A stretch of 64,000 bases of DNA from Macrocystis pyrifera (taxonomy: Eukaryota; Sar; Phaeophyceae; Laminariales; Laminariaceae). This document shows, piece after piece, positions 57,828-64,000 of this stretch. Where the stretch lies: the NCBI GenBank assembly GCA_031763025.1, contig JASSKH010000010.1:9751427-9815426 (forward strand). Direction: 5' to 3'. Below the pieces are notes generated by a model. The model did no database searches and was not told the origin of the DNA. It was given only the letters and a program-made list of their open reading frames with translations. Each line of letters starts with the position of its first letter. The stretch's first letter is position 1. A program made the position numbers and the translations under genes.

Positions 57828-60324
57828 CTGAGTGGCGGAACCGAGAAGCAGCGCGCACGTGGAAAAACGGCGCACGGATCAAAACAAGATTTAGGATTAT
57901 CAAGAACGGCAACACATATCCATCTGCCTATAGGCCAGGCGCATGGTCAATTGGTCATGGCAGTCCGTGGCGCCGAAAACCGGCTCGCGGAAGGAGGGAG
58001 GCGGGGGAGGGGGTGTACTCGATATCATGCATAGCCGTATTCGTATGACCATAGACTCTCGCATCCCCACAATGCCGGGAAGGAGCACGTCCGGTTTTCA
58101 CCGACCATGTTAACATCGCTAGCCCGAAGCACGAAGCGCCGTGAGATAATCGGCGAGTCGGGCTTCAACAGACAATTTGCGCCGACTGACAAACTCTTAA
58201 GTTCAAGAAAACGACCACTGATACCTTGAGTGCAAATCGAACACGTCAAGGTACAAAAACAGCACGATATATGTGAGATTCGAAAAAGGCAAGGGACGTA
58301 AAACAGCACAAAATAATGTGTGCAGACCGAAACGGTGAAGCGACAGAACACAGAGCGTGCGCAGTACCAGGTACCCGTGAGTCGTGCGAGAGGCGGGCGC
58401 ATGTCGTGCGGGCGCGTTGACGGTAAAAGTACCGCCCACTCGTTGCAAAACCAGAACACCCGCACACCTTCCCGCCGACACCGACATCGACAGCTGTAAA
58501 CAGAACGCGGCCGGAGGAATGCACCGCGCGCTGTCAGGCCCCACGGGCGTTCGGATATCAAAAGCAATACAGGAAATACGATATGAGGAACAGGAAACTG
58601 GTCCAAGCCGAATATCAAAGTTGAGAATACGTGTGCGATACTCTAATTCAGTTTTGACAACTTCGGGATTTCTGATGTTCTTGAGAATTTAAGGATGGCT
58701 TGCCTGGTGCCCGTTGCGTTAGTGTATGGGTACAGCATACGTGTCCTCCACCGTAAACTGCTGCGATAGAAGTACGCTTGCAACAAAACCCGTGGGCACA
58801 CAGCAGCGGGACTGTCGTGGTACACTGTTACACATAATCGGCAGGCCAAGGCCTAGTTAGGCCTTAACGTACTGTGTTCAGTGTGGGGGAGCAGTCATTC
58901 AAGGAGACAAACCGCAATCTCCTAATAATAGCAATTTCGTCGGAAAGCGGCTCGCGAACGCATATTCCATCGTTTACCACCCTCCGCCCCCCAACTCCGA
59001 CCCCGCAACGGACCTTTGACAGCGCTCTCCTGCTTCTCGTAGGCCACGAAGATTCGGACCCTTTCCGTCTCCGGCGTATCCCCTCCCTGCTCATTGGGAG
59101 AACCGCGAGTAGAGTCGGCAAAAAGGTGGAGGCGGTGGGGGCTACCGTAAGTCCCTTGAGGCAACTCAAAACGGACCTTCCAACACCCTTAACCCCCGTA
59201 GAGCATAACAATTGCACCTAAGCTTCGGGGGGGGGAGGGATGTACTCGATATCATGGGGGCGATAATCACTCTAAAGTAGCTTCGGTCAACTCTACGGTA
59301 GCGTATCGTACCTGGTACCAAGTAAAAGGGTCAATGAAACCGTGTGCACCCGGCCGACCACCATGACATTATATATAACAAGCCTGGAAACAAAAGCCTC
59401 GTACTCGTACGTACCTACAGCACATCTGACAACCTGGTCTACGACTTCATGGTCGTGCTCGAAAGTGCTGCAGCATTGGAGCCGACTTCACGGTATGACC
59501 CGTACCACGTACCGGTGCCACATGGAGATGTAAGGTATATTGACCGGTTTGGCGCTTCAGAAGGAGAGAATCGAAACTATATACAGTAGGTTCCTCAATA
59601 ATGCCGATATGTGCCAGCCAACAGTACCCGCACTACATAGCAGCAACCGGCACTACTCCATACACGGCCACACCGGTGAATCCCATCTGTGCCGAGTGAT
59701 TTTACATGCACGATAGCGGGCAAGCGACACTACTCAACCGGCACCATAGAGGGACCACTACTGTACCTAGTATATGAGTATTAACGCATCGACCAGAGGA
59801 AGCAGCCCGATCTGCCGGGGTACACAGGGGGTGCGTCCGGACCTCAATGCAAGGAAGGGGCTGCATGTACAACAATACGCGCGCACCAGGGTGATACTTG
59901 TACTGCTGCACGCGTTTCGTAGTCGCTTGATAACTTCGCACTCGTCGTATTTCTGGTCGCTATACATGGGCCCCAACACCTGTAGTAGGCCCCAAGACCT
60001 TTACGTAATGGGGTTCATACGTGCCAGGTAGCACGTAAAGGTTGGTTGAAGTCCTACACACGTAACTCGTCTCATGAGGCTCCCCTCGAGGGCGTAGCGC
60101 TCAAATTATGATACTTCCAGCGTGTACCGGTATGAAAACAAAAATGAATCGTTTCTGGGTCACAAAAAAAAAAAACGCCACAGACTGCAAGAGGGAAAAT
60201 AATCGCACAAAGCACTAACCTTGATCTCGTAGATGAGGCACCGGCGCACGGGGCCGAAACGCTCGCACTCCCCCTGCGTTTCTCCTTCCAGATCATCATC
60301 CACCTCCCCCGGTCCAACCATATT
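57706..60324 (-). CDS. RBM17: SPF45/RBM17-type splicing factor, C-terminal UHM exons (5' part not found)
   Basis: Three exons on the minus strand join in frame to give the U2AF-homology motif (UHM) of SPF45: NMVGPGEVDDDLEGETQ and ECERFGPVRRCLIYEIK, then ERVRIFVAYEKQESAVK, then AYLEMNGRFFGGRQIAASFY and a short acidic end, LDLEPQADEEKTQ. SPF45 is a nuclear spliceosome-associated protein whose UHM binds ULM peptides of SF3B1, U2AF65 and SF1; the R-x-F loop (GRFFGG) needed for that is present. Introns of 1186 and 1133 bp have canonical borders. Exons for the G-patch domain and N-terminus should lie to the right; I could not find them in the window. The gene symbol reflects family, not proven orthology. 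Confidence 0.9.
59014..59086 (-). CDS. RBM17: SPF45-like middle exon (RVRIFVAYEKQESAVK)
   Basis: The exon is 73 nt, acceptor gagcag (phase 0), donor gtccgt (phase 1). It encodes GGDTPETERVRIFVAYEKQE and SAVK, the strand beta-3 region. Joining to the terminal exon makes the Ala codon exactly where SPF45 proteins have the KA(V)-DLNGR turn. Confidence 0.9.
60220..60324 (-). CDS. RBM17: SPF45-like exon (NMVGPGEVDDDLEGE...IYEIK)
   Basis: The exon is 105 nt (35 codons), acceptor gagcag, donor gttagt, phase 0 on both sides. NMVGPGEVDDDLEGE is the SPF45 signature at the UHM start, followed by the acidic helix ETQGECERFG and strand RRCLIYEIK. Confidence 0.93.
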
Positions 60325-60429
60325 CTGCTCGATAAAAGAGTACACGCGACAAAACGGGTAAATCACAGGAGGGGGGTGAAGGGGGGCGGGAGGGGAAGTA
60401 AGCAGGGAAGGCGTCCGCCAGGCGGGGGG

Positions 60430-60650
60430 GCATCGACGTGAGCAGACAGGCGGAAAGACAGACACACAGGGACACACGCAGGAAGGAAGACAAGCAGAAC
60501 GACAGACACACATACAGGAAGGAAGACAACCAGAAAGACAGACAGGTAGGCAGACAGACGACAGACAGGACGGACAGAAAAACAGACAGACAGTCAGACA
60601 GACAGACACAGGCAGACAGACACACAGACACACAGACAACACCCTCTACA
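60430..60650 (+). repeat. (GACA)n-like microsatellite in the SPF45-like gene intron
   Basis: About 200 bp dominated by GACAGACA and CACACAGA words. On the transcribed (minus) strand this is TGTC/TGTG-rich, and it ends about 100 bp upstream of the 60220-60324 exon. Confidence 0.85.
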
Positions 60651-60659
60651 CCCCGCCCC

Positions 60660-62530
60660 CCTCCGCCCAGAACCCAACCACAAGGGGGGGCGCGCGCGTT
60701 CGCAACCTCACGAAATACCACCCGAAGGACACAACAGCATGCAACTCTGGAGCCTGTCAGCCGCCGGAACCAAGGAACTATCACGCACACAAAATGTGCG
60801 AAGTACTTCCTACAACAGCAATAGCCCTTCATGAACCCAACAACAGTCACCACAAAAACCGACGTGTCATGTTATCAAGCGTCTACCAAGGGAAAGAGTG
60901 CAGCAGTGCGAGTACGTATTATATATATACGTATGTTTGTCAAATTTTCGTACTTATGCCAACTTTTCTCTTCGTACAAAGCACTTTTCGGCACAACACC
61001 AAATGCACGGACCCAGGAAGCCCGGCCGGACACATTGGTCGAGGTCTCGGCGCGATCCGTGCACTCTGGAGCGCGTGGCGGGCGCTCAAAGTTATTTTCC
61101 GGCGGGAGTGGATAAGACGATTTCCCTGGTTTCAGCACGAGAGGTCTTATTTTGTACGTACGTATCGGGACATGCTGTCTGTTTTCTCCCCTAGGCTCTC
61201 ATGAGCTGTGAGCACACAGCTCAGACATATACCAGGAATATAACAGACAACATGCACAGATCCCATCGTTCCAACGCTGCCGCCCACACGCCGTGCGTGT
61301 TCGACACACCCATATGCGCAGTGTTGTTGCGGTTGGTTGTGTTTGTCGGAGCCTGCCGGCAGCATTCGACCGTCTGCCATATACTTTTATATCCGTATGT
61401 ACCCAGGCCTAGGATGACATATGTCCCTGGACATTTTTTGTGTGTTGTTGCACAGAGTACGGACCACCGCCCAGAGAACAATAGCCACAGTAGTGCACAG
61501 AGCGTTCTTACCTCCACCTTCCTACAGCACCACAACCCTGGTGCCCAGTAGCAGCAGCTGTGGGCACACCTTGCGTGTATGGATGATCGTACTGCGGCTA
61601 TCAAAGTTGGTTTATCGGAGATTTCGATCGATCACTCGACCACGCCACGACCACACCAGCATCATAACCTCTCTCCCTGCTTCTTCTTCTGCTTATTGTT
61701 GTGTGTGACCCAACATTGCCACTGCTCCAACTGTGTTAAAGAACAGTGCGCCAACAGCAGCAGCAGGCAGGGTACTATGCGCATGTGGAAGATCCGCACT
61801 GTACGCTCAGTGCTAGTGTTCGTTGTTGTTGTCATCGGCATTGGCCTATGCACGTACTTTCCGCAATGTGTGACCGGCATGTTTTGCTCGGTACCGATTA
61901 TCCCCGGATCGATATATTCGTCGACTCGAATACAACAAAAACAAATCGTTTGTACTGTACAACAAATCGTTCGTACAGCAGCGTTCGTACACAACATACT
62001 TACAGCAGTAGTTCTGATTGTTGTGTGTCCTACACTGCTGACCGAGAGAACCTAGAGCCAGCTGAAAGAAGATCAGTACACGTACGTTCCTCACGTGGCA
62101 TTTTACAGTAGTACTGCTATATATGCAGTCGTACCTGTACAAGCTACTCTACTGCTGTAGGAGATCGTGCAATGTGTTTTAGATTGCGCAAAAAACACGA
62201 CGTGCCAGTTGTACGAGCACTGCTCTAGCGTAGGTGTTATACTGCGCTCGATAAATTTTTCGTTTCCGAGGTTCGACTCGCACCATCCACGCTTTTTTTT
62301 TGTAGTTTCTCTTGACTTTTTTGTACCAGTACTACAACAGTACATTCATCTACCTTGCTTTTCTGAACGTATAATGTGATATAATACAAGTTATTTTTGT
62401 GTTTTCACCCAAGGTAAAGAGTTTGCGCGCGCTTACGTGTGGCGTGCGTTCATATCTCAGCATTTCACAGCTACTACCATTACTTGGGAGTAGAGCAAAG
62501 TATGTTCGACAAAATACTGCTATTATAGGT
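60660..62530. other. Probable 5' intron or flank of the SPF45-like gene, no exon found
   Basis: I searched the minus strand for a G-patch exon and for the exon that should end just before NMVGPGEV, and found none. CTG- and GTAC-rich words recur. No RNA gene is seen. Confidence 0.4.
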
Positions 62531-62534
62531 ACAG

Positions 62535-63260
62535 TACACTCGCAGTATTTCGGGGGTTTTGCACTCAAAATACTGCGAGTACTCGCAGTATTTTGAGGTT
62601 CTGTACTACTTCAGCTCCTACTGTGTATACTTTCGGGCTCGCACTAATGCGGGGTTCGCTACTGCTGCTGTCGTGGATACCCCCTGCTGTGCTTGAAGTA
62701 TCTCGGGATTCTGTACCGCGGGTACTACGAGTATACTCGTCTAGCAATATTTCGTCCGTTGGTAGTGTTCGTACTGCTTCTGCGAGACTCAATACTCGCA
62801 GTACCGAAATACCCTCAATATGCCCAGTATACTTCGAGCATGAAGTATACTTCAACCGTCTGTGCACCGTGTCGACAATTCTCAGGCCCAACGTTCGGCA
62901 CAAAACACTCCCAGATAGTCCCCAGATAGTCCCACACGAGTGGGAGTTGGAGCAAACTACTTTCGCTGGAGACAACTCGAGTACTTAAAGCAGTCTGGCA
63001 GTATTTCGAGGTATGCATTTGCGAGGAATATACATGTGTGTACTGCGAATACTGTCAGTATCTCGAGGTTCTGTACTGCGCATATTGCCTTTACTCCAAG
63101 TATTTCGTGTTTCGATACTACTGCGGGTCCATACTTACCTGTATTCTCGGGGTTCGGTACTGCTCGTACTCTCATTACTCTCAGTATTAGGGCCTTCTCA
63201 GTACTCGCAATATTTCGGCCGCCAGTACTCCAATACTCTCAGTACTCGGACTACGATTTG
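62535..63260 (+). repeat. Degenerate AGTACTCGCAGTATTT repeat field
   Basis: The words ACTCGCAGTATTTCG, GAGGTTCTGTACTGC and TACTCGCAGTA recur irregularly for about 700 bp, with spacing of roughly 30-60 bp. The pattern is an old, drifted tandem repeat. Confidence 0.65.
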
Positions 63261-64000
63261 TTCTCGAGCATTTATCCGTGAAACCTTGATGTTACCCTGA
63301 GCACCAAGAAACATTTATTTCGGGGGGATATATATATTACCAGTATGTATGTGCTGTACCTTACTCAGCCGGTCACAAAGTATTATGGCGCACCCTCGAT
63401 CTCACGCAACTTTTTTGTACTTACGTTTACGGCGCATACATTGAATTGATCGCCCCGAGTCATACGGATCAATATGTCCACATACCGACACCCTATTTCA
63501 TTTGAAGTATTCCACATTAATTCCGCAAACAGCATAATAGTCTGTCCTCAAAAAAAATGTGTGTGTGTTCTTCCACGCTAAAATGACGGGTGGATGCAGG
63601 TACTACTTCGAAACAGGTGTGCAGGATTACGATTTCATACGAGTAATATTTCGCTCCTCTTGCGCCACTCCCCTGGGCACCTCCCGGAGGGGAACCTTGT
63701 ATATATATATATATATATATCACCGTGCTGCACGAGTGTCGTATGTGCATACAGTAGTATTGCACTGCCCGTTCGGACACATCCGCTCCATACATCCCTG
63801 CCTACACCGCAAGCCCGGGCGGCTGCTTGGTGTGTCAGATGCTGAAACCGTCATTTCCTTCCGACGTGTTTCCCTCTCAAATCCCAAAGGTAAAAAAAAT
63901 GGAGCAGTCGGTCCCGGAAACATAAGACCGATTCATACACACCAAAACCGGGTACCTGGTATTCAATATATATGGGCACCGGCCATCATATGAACAACTG
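63261..64000. other. Right edge of window, no gene identified
   Basis: An (AT)n microsatellite lies at 63700-63720. An open plus frame before a gtaaaa at 63.88 kb (SDAETVISFRRVSLSNPK) could look like an exon end but has no known match. Confidence 0.4.

Overview
This is eukaryotic nuclear DNA, and a stramenopile is the most likely source, probably a brown alga. Evidence for this: two host genes split into many short exons by introns of 0.5 to 11 kb, one GC-AG intron, TTAGGG-type telomeric repeat, abundant CTG/CAG and TAC-rich short repeats, and a dense mix of Ty3/Gypsy, Copia and foldback-type repeats. The organism call is inference; no marker gene settles it.

Region 0-9 kb is a broken Ty3/Gypsy-type retroelement on the minus strand. 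Reading from its 5' side (high coordinates) it has a gag-like Asn/Arg-rich tail, a NADAR (DUF1768/YbiA-like) domain, an aspartic protease, reverse transcriptase, RNase H, integrase and a chromodomain-like tail. The NADAR domain is an unusual passenger and is the most interesting item here. Region 9-12 kb holds a partial copy of a foldback family, a 370-bp C/T tract, a CCATGG-rich block and an interstitial TTAGGG array. Region 13-18 kb is an unidentified, degenerate coding stretch on the minus strand. Region 19.5-23.6 kb is Copia debris in both orientations plus a hairpin and tandem array.

Region 28.4-44.8 kb is a host gene on the minus strand for a tropinone-reductase-like short-chain dehydrogenase (SDR). 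Seven exons give a nearly complete family-length protein. Intron 1 (10.8 kb) has taken in many mobile elements: a Harbinger-like element with terminal inverted repeats, a TA-flanked MITE, SINE-like units and GACCCG arrays. A tRNA-Trp(CCA) gene with a T-run terminator lies about 480 bp upstream of the SDR start codon.

Region 48.0-56.8 kb is a nest of inverted-repeat elements. Outer inverted copies of about 230 bp lie at 48.0/49.2 kb and 56.7 kb. A 1.04-kb hAT-like element has split the left copy. Inside are a 1.3-kb foldback made of tandem subrepeats, a satellite with a period of about 225 bp, and a 2.3-kb foldback built from GGAAGT/ACTTCC repeats. Region 57.7-60.3 kb carries the last three recognisable exons of a host SPF45/RBM17-type splicing factor on the minus strand; the 5' part of that gene was not found and may lie beyond the window. 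The rest, to 64 kb, is intergenic or intronic repeat-rich DNA.
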